Source of the DNA: an uncultured Prevotellaceae bacterium | Lineage (GTDB): Bacteria; Bacteroidota; Bacteroidia; Bacteroidales; Bacteroidaceae | Direction of reading: 5' to 3' | Length of the DNA: 64,000 bases | Assembly (NCBI GenBank): GCA_902770195.1 | Contig: CACXSA010000001.1 | Coordinates: forward strand, 1 to 64,000 | In this document: in pieces, positions 33,433 to 43,474 of the stretch | How the letters are laid out: the number at the start of each line of letters is the position of its first letter | Numbering within the stretch: position 1 is the stretch's first letter | Notes under the pieces: generated by a model | The model's database searches: none | What the model saw: only the letters and a program-made list of their open reading frames with translations | What the model was told of the DNA's origin: nothing | Program-made: the position numbers and the translations under genes

Positions 33433-35706
33433 TTATTGTAATTCTTGAGTAAGTATCCACTGGTCTATAACAATGTTCTCGTCGAGGGCTGTGAGTGTAA
33501 GTTGGTGCACTCCTTTGGTCAGCCTGACCTTGACGGCACGTCGGGTCTGACAGTTCAGCACATTATCTTTCCACCGTTCAGAGCGGAAAGGTTCTCGCAG
33601 CGAGAAGAGTACGGACTCGCCACCATCGATTGTCATGGTGAAACGCAGGTCACCACCATCTATGGGTTGGGTAGGGATGAGTGCAGTCTGCAGAGTGTAG
33701 TATCCATCTTGACTGATGTTTACGTTGTAGTTGACAGTGCCTCCCTTGCGCATCTTGACCGCATTCATGGAGTAGCCCAACATCTGTATGCATAGTGTGC
33801 CGTCTGTTGCTGTCGTGTAGTCAGCTGCAGGGTGAGTCGTGGTCAGTCCATGCCCTTTCCCTGTTAATGTGGCATGTTCATCGCCAAACACAGGCAACTG
33901 GCGTGGGGCTGCATCCATCAGATGGCGCCACTTGCCGTTGTTCATACTGTTGTATCGCGCTGTCAACTGCTGAATATCGTTGTAAGCCTGATGACTGTCA
34001 GCCGTAGTGTGAGCAAGCATCTTCCTGTTCATGGCAGCAGTGGCTTTGACTGGATACTCGATGGCTGCAAAATAGGCATCGGCAAGAGTTGGTGGCAACA
34101 GTTGGCGGCAGCTGTCAATGGTAGCTACAATCGCGTCGAATGCCGCCAGACGGTTGTCAGCCTCTTGGCGTGTCATGGGAATGGTGTCAACCAGTGACAG
34201 TCCCCTGTGGTAGCGACGCTTGTCGAGCTCCACCTGTGTCCACCCCATAAACTCCGGGCGACGCATGGCACAGAGCTGGTAGTAGCGGCGCATGGCAGGA
34301 GCCACACAACGTGAAATGTCACTTCCAAACTGGGTCCTCAACCACTGTTCGTGGTGATGGTTGATGGTCTGTGGCGTCACACTGTTGATATCCCATGCCA
34401 TGTCGAGGAATAACTGAAGGTCGTAGGCTGCCACCTTGGGGTCGTGGACATTGGCTATCCACAGCTGGCGAACATGGCTGTCGTAGGCCTGGCGCAACTC
34501 ATGATAGATAAGTCCTGGCTGCGTGGTGGTGAGCCAAAGGTAGTCGTGCGGCCGTCCCCAATAAGACAGGTGGTAATATAGTGCATGGCCACCCTTGCGT
34601 TGCTGTTCGATGGCGTTGGGCAGTCGTGTCATGTAGCCGTAGTTGTCGTCGCACCACATCAGCGTGACGTAGTCAGGTACCTTCAGCCCCTTCTCATAAA
34701 GTTGCAACACCTCCTTATAGGGTACAAAGACCTGATGAAGACGGGAGGGGTCACCCACATGCTGGCGCAACAGAACTTGTTGGTCGTCAATGACCTGCTG
34801 CAGTGCCTCAAACTTCTCCTGCTCCGTGGTATAGCCCTCCATAGAACTGTCGTGGATGCCTCGCATGCCGATAGTGAAGAATTTGTTGTCTGCCGAACGA
34901 ATCTCCTGCAGACGCTCTGTCCAGTATTGCTGCACTGCTGTGCGGTTGGTCTTGTAGTTGAAACGTCCCCGTTGTGCCGCGTCCCACTCACCAACATTGT
35001 TTCTGAGCAATGGCTCACAGTGAGACGTGCCGATGACGATGCCACAGGAGTCGGCCATAGCCTGTGCACCGGGAATCTGGAAGAAGGGCGTCGAACCCTC
35101 ATGCATGGCGGGCCAGATGGTGTTAGCACGTAGTCGCAACAATAGTTGGAAAATGCGCTTGTAGGTCTGTACGCCAATGGTGGCCTGCTGGGATTTTTCG
35201 AAAGTCTTGCTGCTCCAGGGGCGCAAGCTCCAGTCTTCGTCGTTGATGAAGATACCACGATAGGCTATGCTGGGCTGTTGGACAGTTCTGAAGTCATCGC
35301 TAAGCACCAGTCGCTTTTTGCGTTCAGGCACTACATCGCCCCACCAAGTCCAAGGGGATACTCCAGCCAGACGTGACAACTCTAGAATGCCATAAGCCAT
35401 GCCGCGCCCATTACCGCCCTCTACGATGATTTGTCTTCCTTTTGTATATATGCAGAAACCGTCAAAGGGCAGTCTGCTGTTGTGCAAAATCTTTATGGTT
35501 GCTTTGCGCGAAGCTACGGCATCCATGCCGGTCACTTGTCGCATGTCGCCTTTCCACATCTCCAATGCTGTCGTTACCACGGGCTCCATCTCTTCAGGCA
35601 GACTATAGGTGATGGGCTGCTTGCCGTCAAACCACACCACCTCGGCATGGCTTGTTAGCGCTGAATAGCAGGACATCAGAAAGAGTATTAGTAGCAGACG
35701 TATCAT
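33433..35706 (-). CDS. GH115 alpha-glucuronidase
   Basis: A 757-residue secreted enzyme (signal cut near SHA, residue 21). It shows the GH115 order: N-terminal domain to about 150, then YRGIFINDEDWSLRPW, FQLLLRLRANTIWPAMHEG, GIVIGTSHCEPLLRNN and VTLMWCDDNYGYMTRLP in the barrel, a helical domain (480-620) and a C-terminal beta domain. Known members remove (methyl)glucuronic acid from xylan or arabinogalactan. Here it is the first gene of a pectin operon, so the target is probably glucuronic acid on RG-I or arabinogalactan side chains; this is inference. Confidence 0.9.
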   Translation of the reverse strand: MIRLLLILFLMSCYSALTSHAEVVWFDGKQPITYSLPEEMEPVVTTALEMWKGDMRQVTGMDAVASRKATIKILHNSRLPFDGFCIYTKGRQIIVEGGNGRGMAYGILELSRLAGVSPWTWWGDVVPERKKRLVLSDDFRTVQQPSIAYRGIFINDEDWSLRPWSSKTFEKSQQATIGVQTYKRIFQLLLRLRANTIWPAMHEGSTPFFQIPGAQAMADSCGIVIGTSHCEPLLRNNVGEWDAAQRGRFNYKTNRTAVQQYWTERLQEIRSADNKFFTIGMRGIHDSSMEGYTTEQEKFEALQQVIDDQQVLLRQHVGDPSRLHQVFVPYKEVLQLYEKGLKVPDYVTLMWCDDNYGYMTRLPNAIEQQRKGGHALYYHLSYWGRPHDYLWLTTTQPGLIYHELRQAYDSHVRQLWIANVHDPKVAAYDLQLFLDMAWDINSVTPQTINHHHEQWLRTQFGSDISRCVAPAMRRYYQLCAMRRPEFMGWTQVELDKRRYHRGLSLVDTIPMTRQEADNRLAAFDAIVATIDSCRQLLPPTLADAYFAAIEYPVKATAAMNRKMLAHTTADSHQAYNDIQQLTARYNSMNNGKWRHLMDAAPRQLPVFGDEHATLTGKGHGLTTTHPAADYTTATDGTLCIQMLGYSMNAVKMRKGGTVNYNVNISQDGYYTLQTALIPTQPIDGGDLRFTMTIDGGESVLFSLREPFRSERWKDNVLNCQTRRAVKVRLTKGVHQLTLTALDENIVIDQWILTQELQ

Positions 35707-35725
35707 ATTAAGTAGTTTGATGGTA

Positions 35726-35733
35726 CAAAGATA
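35726..35733 (-). promoter_or_regulatory. -7 element of the minus-strand PUL operon
   Basis: The minus strand reads TATCTTTG (consensus TAnnTTTG) 20 bp before the GH115 start. No TTG is found at the -33 distance; the region there is A-rich. A missing -33 may mean dependence on an activator. Confidence 0.5.
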
Positions 35734-35791
35734 GGCATTTTTTTTCGAATACAGCGTTTTTTTTGTTTTTTTGTAAAATAGCGTTGAAAAG

Positions 35792-35824
35792 TTGTGCGTA
35801 AATCGTGTTTTTTTATTACCTTTG
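35792..35824 (+). promoter_or_regulatory. promoter of the plus-strand PUL operon
   Basis: TTG at 35792-35794, a 22-bp spacer and TACCTTTG at 35817-35824 followed by C. The leader to the PL11 start at 35880 is about 50 nt. Together with 35726-35733 this makes the divergent control region of the PUL. Confidence 0.6.
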
Positions 35825-35879
35825 CGTGGACAAACGACAAAAAGAACTAATGACTTTAAGTAAACTAAAACAACTCAAA

Positions 35880-37814
35880 ATGAAAAGAACACTCTTCTTG
35901 GCTTGTCTTGTGGCAATATGCGGGAGCATTTTTGCCCAGCCGCGCTATCAAAAGGAGCAGATGGCTTTAGAGAAGTTGAACCGTGGTGTCGTGGCTCTGC
36001 GCCAAGGCAATCAGGTTGTCGTCAGTTGGCGCGTGCTGTCGTCTGACAGGCAAGGCGAAGCCTTCGATGTCTATCGCAATGGCGAGAAGATGAACAAACA
36101 GCCGTTGATGACGGGCGGAACCTTCTTCGTGGATAAAAATCCATTGACCGGTGATGCTACCTATGAAGTTCGTGGTGGCGGATTGAACGGGAGCTACGTG
36201 CTGAAGGCGGGTGCTCCGGATGGTTATCTGCCTGTGAAGTTGCAGAAACCCGCTGACGGACAGACTCCTGACGGACGTACGTTCAGCTATTCTGCCAACG
36301 ATGCTTCTGTGGCAGATGTCGATGGTGACGGACAGTATGAGATTATCCTGAAGTGGGATCCGTCCAATGCTCACGACAATGCTCATGACGGATTTACGGG
36401 ACAGACACTCTTCGACTGTTACCGTCTGGATGGTACCTTGTTGTGGCGAATTGACATGGGCATCAACATTCGCAGTGGTGCACACTATGTGCCATTCATC
36501 GTCTATGACTTGGATGGTGATGGACGTGCTGAGTTTATCGTACGTACTGCCGATGGTACACGCGACAGCAAGGGTCACGTGATAGGTGATGCACAGGCAG
36601 ACCACCGTACCTATCCAAAGACGGCGACAGAGCGTGCCAAGCCTGAGGGCGAGTGGGGCAAGTATAATAAGAGTGATGCTCCGCGTGTGGGACGCATCCT
36701 GGCGGGTACTGACTATATCAGTGTTTTCAATGGACTGACGGGCGAAGTGATGGATACTAAACACTATATTCCTCAGCGAGGCAATGTAGAAGAGTGGGGC
36801 GACAACTATGCCAACCGTAGCGATCGCATGTTGGCAGGCGTAGGCTATTTGAACGGGAAACGTGCCAGCGCCATCTTCTGTCGCGGCTACTACACCCGCA
36901 CTGTTATCGCAGCGTGGAACTGGGACGGCAAGGAACTGAAACAGCATTGGGTGTTTGATACCAATACTCCAGAGTGGGCAAGCTATGCCGGACAGGGCAA
37001 CCACAATCTGCGCGTTGCTGATGTCGATGGTGATGGTTGTGACGAGATAACCTATGGTTCAATGGCTATAGACCATGATGGTCGTGGACTGTATAACACG
37101 GGTATGGGGCATGGTGACGCCATCCACCTGATGGCTTTTGACCCCTCTACAGACAGGTTGCAGGTGTGGGATTGCCATGAGAACAAACGTGACGGTTCTG
37201 ATTTTCGCGATGCACGTACGGGAAATGTCATCTTCCAGATACCATCAAAGTCTGATGTGGGACGTGCTATGGCAGCGGACATAGACCCCACGAATCCTGG
37301 CGTGGAGATGTGGAGCTCTGACAGTCACGGAATCCGTAATATCAAGGGTGAAGTGCTCCGTAGTGCCCAAGATTCCGAGGATCCGCAGCATCAACAGCAT
37401 CTCAGACTAGGAGGCAAACGGTTGTCGGTTAATTTCGGTATTTGGTGGGATGGTGATTTGCTGCGTGAACTGTTGGACCGTGGTGCCGTTTCTAAATATA
37501 ATTGGGAACAGCGAACTATGGAAGAGTTGGTACGCTTCCCAGGCATCCAGTTCAATAATGGTACCAAGTCGAACCCCTGTCTCTCTGCTGACATCATTGG
37601 AGACTGGCGCGAGGAGGTCATGGCTCGTACACATGACAGTTCCGAGCTACGTATTTTTGTGTCACCCATCCCTACGGAACACCGCATCAACTGCTTGATG
37701 GAGGACATCCCTTATCGTCTTTCCACTGCTGCACAGAATGTAGGCTATAACCAACCCTCAGAACCCGGCTTCTATCTGGGACCAGACAAAAGTGTAACAT
37801 TTTTTTTGAAATAA
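35880..37814 (+). CDS. PL11 rhamnogalacturonan lyase (first)
   Basis: A 644-residue secreted lyase with an eight-bladed propeller fold. The start at 35880 gives the signal peptide (MKRTLFLACLVAICG, cut near FAQ); the frame is open 75 bp further up. Calcium-binding DVDGDG motifs (ADVDGDGQYE at 145-154, DLDGDGRAE, ADVDGDGCDE) and the substrate-contact KWDPSNAHDN (158-167) are present, as is GDWREEVMARTHDS near the end. It cuts the RG-I backbone by beta-elimination, leaving unsaturated GalA for GH105. First gene of the eight-gene operon. No T9SS tail. Confidence 0.93.
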   Translation: MKRTLFLACLVAICGSIFAQPRYQKEQMALEKLNRGVVALRQGNQVVVSWRVLSSDRQGEAFDVYRNGEKMNKQPLMTGGTFFVDKNPLTGDATYEVRGGGLNGSYVLKAGAPDGYLPVKLQKPADGQTPDGRTFSYSANDASVADVDGDGQYEIILKWDPSNAHDNAHDGFTGQTLFDCYRLDGTLLWRIDMGINIRSGAHYVPFIVYDLDGDGRAEFIVRTADGTRDSKGHVIGDAQADHRTYPKTATERAKPEGEWGKYNKSDAPRVGRILAGTDYISVFNGLTGEVMDTKHYIPQRGNVEEWGDNYANRSDRMLAGVGYLNGKRASAIFCRGYYTRTVIAAWNWDGKELKQHWVFDTNTPEWASYAGQGNHNLRVADVDGDGCDEITYGSMAIDHDGRGLYNTGMGHGDAIHLMAFDPSTDRLQVWDCHENKRDGSDFRDARTGNVIFQIPSKSDVGRAMAADIDPTNPGVEMWSSDSHGIRNIKGEVLRSAQDSEDPQHQQHLRLGGKRLSVNFGIWWDGDLLRELLDRGAVSKYNWEQRTMEELVRFPGIQFNNGTKSNPCLSADIIGDWREEVMARTHDSSELRIFVSPIPTEHRINCLMEDIPYRLSTAAQNVGYNQPSEPGFYLGPDKSVTFFLK

Positions 37815-37820
37815 ACGACT

Positions 37821-39206
37821 ATGAGACAATTGATAACCATGATGATGTTGCTGGCAACGACGACAGTCAGTGCTCAGCAAGTGAATGATAACAATACTCC
37901 GCTGCACCTGATGCGTCCTGCCAATCAGCAGCGCTATGGAGTACCTACGTGGGAAAATGTGAAAAAGACCATGGATCGCGTGTTGCAGTATATAGACAGC
38001 GAGACGCCTGCCCAGTTGGTTGACAAACGTACGGGTAAAGAGGTGACACGCTTGAAGGATATCGACCAATATACGCAGTTGAAACAAGGCGGTTTCCGAC
38101 TGACCAGTTACGAGTGGGGTGTTACCTATTCCGGTGTGTTGGCAGCCTATAAGGCCACAGGCGACAAGGCTTACCTCGACTATGTGTATAAGCGCCACAA
38201 GTTGTTGAGCGATATGGCTCCCTATTTCCAGAAGGTTTATGCAAAGCATCAGGATATTGATGTAAATGTGCGTCGTGTCATTGAACCACATGCCTTGGAT
38301 GATGCAGGAGCCGTATGTGTGTCGATGATTAAAGCCATGCTTGACGACACTTCACTGCCTCTACGCGAGCGTGTGGATTTGTATGCCGACTATATTATTA
38401 ATAAAGAGTACCGCTTGGCAGATGGTATTTTTTCCCGTCTTCGTCCGCAGAAGAATACCGTATGGCTTGACGACATGTTTATGGGTATTCCCACTGTAGC
38501 CTATATGGGACGACTGACGGGTGATGCAAAGTATTATGATGAGGCTGCCCGTCAGGTGCGGTTGTTTGCTGAGCGTATGTTCGTTCCAGAAGATGGACTG
38601 TTCCGTCATGGTTGGGTAGAGGCCATGCAACCTCATCCCGCCTTTTATTGGGGACGTGCCAATGGGTGGGCACTGCTCACTATGTGTGAGGTGCTGGATG
38701 TATTGCCTGAAGACCATGCTAGCCGTCCACAGATACTCAGTCTGCTGCGCCAGCATATTGCAGGATTGGCCCGTCGTCAACACCACGATGGTTTCTGGCA
38801 TCAGCTGCTGGATCGTAACGATACCTATCTGGAGGCATCGGCAACAGCCATCTATACCTATGGCATCGCTCATGCCATCAACAAAGGGTGGGTGGATGCC
38901 AAAGCCTATGGACCTACAGCCCTGTTAGGCTGGCAGGCTGTCAGCCAGTCTGTTAATGAGAAAGGTCAGGTGGAGAATGTGTGTGTTGGAACAGGCATGG
39001 GCTTCGATGCTGCTTTCTATGCCTACCGTCCTGTCCATGTAATGGCTGCTCACGGCTATGGACCTGTTATTTGGGCTGGTGCCGAGATAATCCAACTATT
39101 GCAGCACCAGCATCCCAAGATGAATGACTCTGCTGTACATTTCTACGATGAGGAGGTGCCTACCAACGAACCCATCTTTAACTACGATGGTAAAATCAGA
39201 TATTGA
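37821..39206 (+). CDS. GH105 unsaturated rhamnogalacturonyl hydrolase (second)
   Basis: A 461-residue GH88/GH105 family enzyme with signal peptide (cut near VSAQ, residue 19). It is longer than the first GH105 because of an insertion before the barrel. Likely catalytic Asp residues are in TVWLDDMFMG (Asp217/218); HALDDAGA (156-163), HGWVEAMQPHPAFYWGRANGW and the C-terminal GAEIIQLLQHQ region are visible. It probably acts on a different chain length or decoration than the first copy. It starts 6 bp after PL11. Confidence 0.9.
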   Translation: MRQLITMMMLLATTTVSAQQVNDNNTPLHLMRPANQQRYGVPTWENVKKTMDRVLQYIDSETPAQLVDKRTGKEVTRLKDIDQYTQLKQGGFRLTSYEWGVTYSGVLAAYKATGDKAYLDYVYKRHKLLSDMAPYFQKVYAKHQDIDVNVRRVIEPHALDDAGAVCVSMIKAMLDDTSLPLRERVDLYADYIINKEYRLADGIFSRLRPQKNTVWLDDMFMGIPTVAYMGRLTGDAKYYDEAARQVRLFAERMFVPEDGLFRHGWVEAMQPHPAFYWGRANGWALLTMCEVLDVLPEDHASRPQILSLLRQHIAGLARRQHHDGFWHQLLDRNDTYLEASATAIYTYGIAHAINKGWVDAKAYGPTALLGWQAVSQSVNEKGQVENVCVGTGMGFDAAFYAYRPVHVMAAHGYGPVIWAGAEIIQLLQHQHPKMNDSAVHFYDEEVPTNEPIFNYDGKIRY

Positions 39207-39219
39207 ATAGAAGACTGCT

Positions 39220-42200
39220 ATGAGAAACGTGAAGAAGTTTATCTTATGCCTGTTGGGTGTTGCTCTTGTCAGCATGGCAGGAGCCGTAGAACGCCAGAAG
39301 TTGAATTTCAATGGTGAGTGGCGACTGCATGTTGGTGACGTCACTGAGGCTGCCCATGAGGACTATAATGACGCTGATTGGCAACAGGTGACGCTGCCCT
39401 ATGCCTTCAATGGCGATGAGGCTTTCCGAAAAGATATCGTTGACTTGACAGATACCATCTGTTGGTACAGGAAACAGTTTGAGGTCACGCAGGCTGATAT
39501 GGCCGTTTGCAAGTTCTTTGTTGAGTTTGAGGGCGTGCGTCAGGGTGCCGACTTCTACCTGAATGGTAACCATTTAGGCTATAGTGAGAACGGCGTGATG
39601 GCTTGTGGCTTCGACCTGACACCTTATATAAAAAGCGGAAGGAATGTCCTGGCTGTTCGCTGTGATAACAGTTGGACGTACCGCTCGCGCCAGTATAACA
39701 GCCGTTATCAGTGGAACGACCGCAACTTTAACGCTAACTATGGTGGCATTCCCAAGAATGTGTGGTTGCACATAACAGGAAAACTGTACCAGACGTTGCC
39801 ACTCTATAGCAATCTGGAAACGACGGGAACCTATGTCTATGCCACCGACTTTGACATTACCCAGCGCAAGGCGGTAGTACATGTGGAGTCGCAGGTTAGA
39901 AACGAAGACAGCAAACCCCGCACCTTCCGTCTGTTTGCCAAGGTCGTCAATGCAGACAACTACCTGGCTGCAATTATTCCTGGTGAACAGGTTACCCTAC
40001 AGCCTGGCGAGACACGCACTGTCAGCATCCAGCAAGAACTGAGCGGACTGCATTTCTGGTCGTGGGGCTATGGCTATCTCTATACGGTCAAAAGCTATCT
40101 GGCAGAGAATGGCGCAGACGACAAACCCTTGAATCTGTGTGCCAGCAATGACGAAGTCGTTATCCGTACAGGTTTCCGCAAGACGCACTTTGGCGAAGGA
40201 AAGATATGGCTTAACGACCGCTGTCTGATGGTGCATGGCTATGCCCAGCGCACCAGCAACGAGTGGCCAGGTGTAGGACTCTCCGTGCCTGCGTGGCTTA
40301 GCGACTACTCCAACAACCTGATGGTAGAGTCAGGAGGCAATCTGGTACGCTGGATGCACGTTACTCCTTGGAAACAGGATATAGAGTCGTGCGACAGGGT
40401 AGGACTGCTGCAAGCGATGCCTGCTGGTGATGCTGAGAAAGATGTGGAGGGACCTCGCTGGCAACAGCGTACAGCCTTGATGCGTGATGCCATCATCTAT
40501 AATCGCAATAACCCGTCTGTCATCTTCTATGAGAGTGGCAACGAGAGCATTAGCCGTGAACACATGCTGGAGATGAAAGCCCTTCGTGACGAGTATGATT
40601 CTTATGGTGGTCGAGCCATAGGTAGCCGCGAGATGCTCGACATTGACGAGGCGGAGTATGGTGGTGAGATGCTATATATCAACAAGTCGAAGAAGCACCC
40701 GATGTGGGCTATGGAGTACTGTCGTGATGAGGGTCTTCGTAAGTATTGGGACGAGTATAGCTATCCCCATCATAAGGAAGGTGACGGACCGCTCTATCGG
40801 GGTAAGCCAGCTAATGAATACAATCACAACATGGATCAGTTCGCCATTGAGATGGTTCGCCGCTGGTATGACTACTGGCGTGAGCGTCCAGGAACAGGGA
40901 CGCGTGTATCGTCGGGTGGTGTGAAGATTGTTTTCTCTGACACCAATACACACCATCGTGGTGAGTCGAACTATCGCACCAGTGGTGTGACGGATGCCAT
41001 GCGTATTCCCAAAGATGCCTTCTATGTTCACCAAGTGATGTGGAACGGATGGGTGGAACCTGAACAGGCAAAGACTTACATCATAGGACATTGGAACTAT
41101 GATAAAGGTGTGAAGAAACCCGTCTATGTGGTTTCCACAGGAGACAATGTCGAACTGTTCCTCAATGGTCGCTCTTTAGGCAAGGGACGTCAGAGCTATC
41201 GCTATCTCTTCACCTTTGACGATGTACCCTTCGAACCAGGAACTTTAGAGGCTGTGGCTTCTGATGGCAGCCGTTACAAATTGGAGTCAACAGGTGAACC
41301 TTATCAACTGAAGTTGACCACCTTAGAGAATCCGGAAGGTATGAAAGCCGATGGGGCTGACATGGCACTCATTCAGGTTGAGGTGGTCGATAAGCAGGGA
41401 CGCCGTTGTCCGCTGGATAATCGCCTGATACATTTCGAACTTTGGGGTGAGGGCAAGTGGATAGGAGGAATAGCTACCCGTAATAACAAGAAACTGCAAA
41501 GGCAGGATGACCATCGTCCTGCAGGGTTGCTTGACGCTGCCGCTACAAAGAATATTTCAGACAACTATGTGGGCAGTTATAACCTGCCTGTGGAGTGTGG
41601 TGTCAACAGGGTACTGGTTCGCAGCACCATTAATCCGGGTGCCATTAACGTCTCTGCATACGCTGACGGCGTTAAGCCTGCCTACGTCACAATGAATAGT
41701 GAAAAGAACATGGATGACTCACCGCAGCTGACGCTGAAAGGACGGCTGGAGCGTGGTAAGACACCTACAACACCCTCTTATACAGAAAAAGCTAAAGGTG
41801 TTAATATTATATCTGCTAAGGCTGGCTACGATACAGAACATGTCTCCTATAGCTTTGACGACAATGAATTGTCAGAATGGAAGAACGACGGACGTCTCTC
41901 TACAGCATGGATTACCTATCGCCTTGATAAGAAAACGGAAGTCGATGACATCTGTCTGAAACTGACAGGCTGGCGTCTTCGCAGCTATCCGTTAGAAGTG
42001 TATGCAGGTAAGACACTCATTTGGAGCGGAGAGACAGAACGCAGTTTGGGCTATATTCACTTAAAGCCTGCCAAGCAGGTCAAGACCAACGAAATAACTA
42101 TCCGTCTGAAAGGTGCCGGCAAGGATAAGGATGCTTTCGGTGGTATTGTTGAGGTGGCTGAACCTACTGCTGGAGAATTGGATCTCTTCAAGGCAAAGAA

Positions 42201-42264
42201 TGGTGGCGATACGAAAAGTGAGCTACGCATTGTAGAAATAGAATTCTTAGAAAATATTAAATAG
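39220..42264 (+). CDS. GH2 glycoside hydrolase with extra C-terminal domains (second)
   Basis: A 1014-residue secreted GH2 enzyme (signal to about residue 22). N-terminal sugar-binding domain (25-190), immunoglobulin-like domain (205-320), TIM barrel (325-610) with the acid/base in FYESGNESIS (Glu442) and a possible nucleophile in MWAMEYCRDEG. A C-terminal sandwich contains VYVVSTGDNVELFLNGRSLG. Residues about 865-970 look like a discoidin/F5-8-type carbohydrate-binding domain (LSTAWITYRLDKKTEVDD). Likely a beta-galactosidase; exact linkage unknown. Confidence 0.88.
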   Translation: MRNVKKFILCLLGVALVSMAGAVERQKLNFNGEWRLHVGDVTEAAHEDYNDADWQQVTLPYAFNGDEAFRKDIVDLTDTICWYRKQFEVTQADMAVCKFFVEFEGVRQGADFYLNGNHLGYSENGVMACGFDLTPYIKSGRNVLAVRCDNSWTYRSRQYNSRYQWNDRNFNANYGGIPKNVWLHITGKLYQTLPLYSNLETTGTYVYATDFDITQRKAVVHVESQVRNEDSKPRTFRLFAKVVNADNYLAAIIPGEQVTLQPGETRTVSIQQELSGLHFWSWGYGYLYTVKSYLAENGADDKPLNLCASNDEVVIRTGFRKTHFGEGKIWLNDRCLMVHGYAQRTSNEWPGVGLSVPAWLSDYSNNLMVESGGNLVRWMHVTPWKQDIESCDRVGLLQAMPAGDAEKDVEGPRWQQRTALMRDAIIYNRNNPSVIFYESGNESISREHMLEMKALRDEYDSYGGRAIGSREMLDIDEAEYGGEMLYINKSKKHPMWAMEYCRDEGLRKYWDEYSYPHHKEGDGPLYRGKPANEYNHNMDQFAIEMVRRWYDYWRERPGTGTRVSSGGVKIVFSDTNTHHRGESNYRTSGVTDAMRIPKDAFYVHQVMWNGWVEPEQAKTYIIGHWNYDKGVKKPVYVVSTGDNVELFLNGRSLGKGRQSYRYLFTFDDVPFEPGTLEAVASDGSRYKLESTGEPYQLKLTTLENPEGMKADGADMALIQVEVVDKQGRRCPLDNRLIHFELWGEGKWIGGIATRNNKKLQRQDDHRPAGLLDAAATKNISDNYVGSYNLPVECGVNRVLVRSTINPGAINVSAYADGVKPAYVTMNSEKNMDDSPQLTLKGRLERGKTPTTPSYTEKAKGVNIISAKAGYDTEHVSYSFDDNELSEWKNDGRLSTAWITYRLDKKTEVDDICLKLTGWRLRSYPLEVYAGKTLIWSGETERSLGYIHLKPAKQVKTNEITIRLKGAGKDKDAFGGIVEVAEPTAGELDLFKAKNGGDTKSELRIVEIEFLENIK

Positions 42265-42266
42265 GT

Positions 42267-43451
42267 ATGAAGAAACAATTATTGATGGGAATTGTATGGG
42301 GACTGAATGCTCTGCTTGTTGACGCCTTCGGACAAAGCACGGAGGTGACTTTAGACAAAGTTTCAACAGATCCGTTCTCTTATAGTGTGGCTGTTCCCGA
42401 TGGTAACTATCGTGTGACAGTGACTGTTGGCAATAGGAAACGCGCTGGTCAGACGGTGGTGAGAGCAGAGAGTCGTCGTCACTTCTTCGATGTTATCTCA
42501 ACGAAGAAGGGTAAGTTTGAGACAGTCTCTTTCCTGGTGCACAAGCACTCGCCCATGATTGATGACAAGATGCGGGTGAAGCTGAAACCTCGTGAAGTGA
42601 CGTATAAGAACTGGGATGACTCGCTGACATTGTCGTTCTGTGGTCCGGCACCAACAGTGAAGAGTGTCAAGATAGAACCCGTAAGCGATGTCACCACCGT
42701 TTTCCTCTGTGGCAACAGTACAGTGGTTGACCAGGAAGATGAGCCATGGGCTTCGTGGGGTCAGATGATTACCCGTTGGTTTGACGATAAGGTTGTCGTG
42801 GCTAACTTTGCGGAGAGTGGTCTGTCGTGTACCTCTTTCCTGGCTCAGTTGCGACTGGACAAGATTCTGTCGATGATGAAGAAAGGCGACTACGTCATAG
42901 TGGAGTTTGGCCATAACGACGAGAAGGAAAAGAAGGCAGGAGATGGTGCGTGGTACAGCTACTCGCGCAATCTGAAGATATTTGCTGACCGTGTGCGAGA
43001 GAAGGGTGGCAATATCATCTTCGTAACGCCTACTGCCCGACGACTGTTTACCAAGGACCGTCAGTTAGGCTATACGCATGGTGACTATCCAGAGGCTATG
43101 CGCACTGTCGCCAAGCGTGAAGGGGTGCCCTATATAGAACTGAACGGTATGACTCGACAATTTTATGAAGCATTGGGCGAAGAAGGTTCTAAGCAGGCTT
43201 TGGTACACTATCCTGCCAATACCTTTGCCAACCAGCCCAAGCCATTGGCTGATAATACCCACTTCAATCCATACGGTGCCTGGGAGGTGGCAAAGATGAT
43301 TGTCATGGGACTGAAGCAGATAAACTCACCCTTGGCAGCCCATCTGCGCAGTGACTGGCAGGACTTCAATCCAGCCCAGCCCGACGATGCCAGCCAGTTT
43401 GTTTGGCATCTGTCTAGCGGTAGTAATATGACCAAACCTGACGGCAATTAA
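42267..43451 (+). CDS. CE12 rhamnogalacturonan acetylesterase
   Basis: A 394-residue secreted SGNH hydrolase with an N-terminal beta-sandwich (24-140) common to Bacteroidota CE12 proteins. Catalytic blocks: LCGNSTVVDQ (Ser151), NFAESGLSCTSF with the block II Gly, VEFGHNDEKE (Asn217) and ADNTHFNPYGA (Asp329, His332). It removes acetyl groups from galacturonic acid in RG-I so that the lyases can act. It is 2 bp behind the GH2 gene. Confidence 0.93.
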   Translation: MKKQLLMGIVWGLNALLVDAFGQSTEVTLDKVSTDPFSYSVAVPDGNYRVTVTVGNRKRAGQTVVRAESRRHFFDVISTKKGKFETVSFLVHKHSPMIDDKMRVKLKPREVTYKNWDDSLTLSFCGPAPTVKSVKIEPVSDVTTVFLCGNSTVVDQEDEPWASWGQMITRWFDDKVVVANFAESGLSCTSFLAQLRLDKILSMMKKGDYVIVEFGHNDEKEKKAGDGAWYSYSRNLKIFADRVREKGGNIIFVTPTARRLFTKDRQLGYTHGDYPEAMRTVAKREGVPYIELNGMTRQFYEALGEEGSKQALVHYPANTFANQPKPLADNTHFNPYGAWEVAKMIVMGLKQINSPLAAHLRSDWQDFNPAQPDDASQFVWHLSSGSNMTKPDGN

Positions 43452-43474
43452 AAAATACTAAAATAGAAAATGAC

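Noticed and set aside
35967..37004. 345-residue minus-strand frame
   Set aside because: Antisense of the first PL11 gene.
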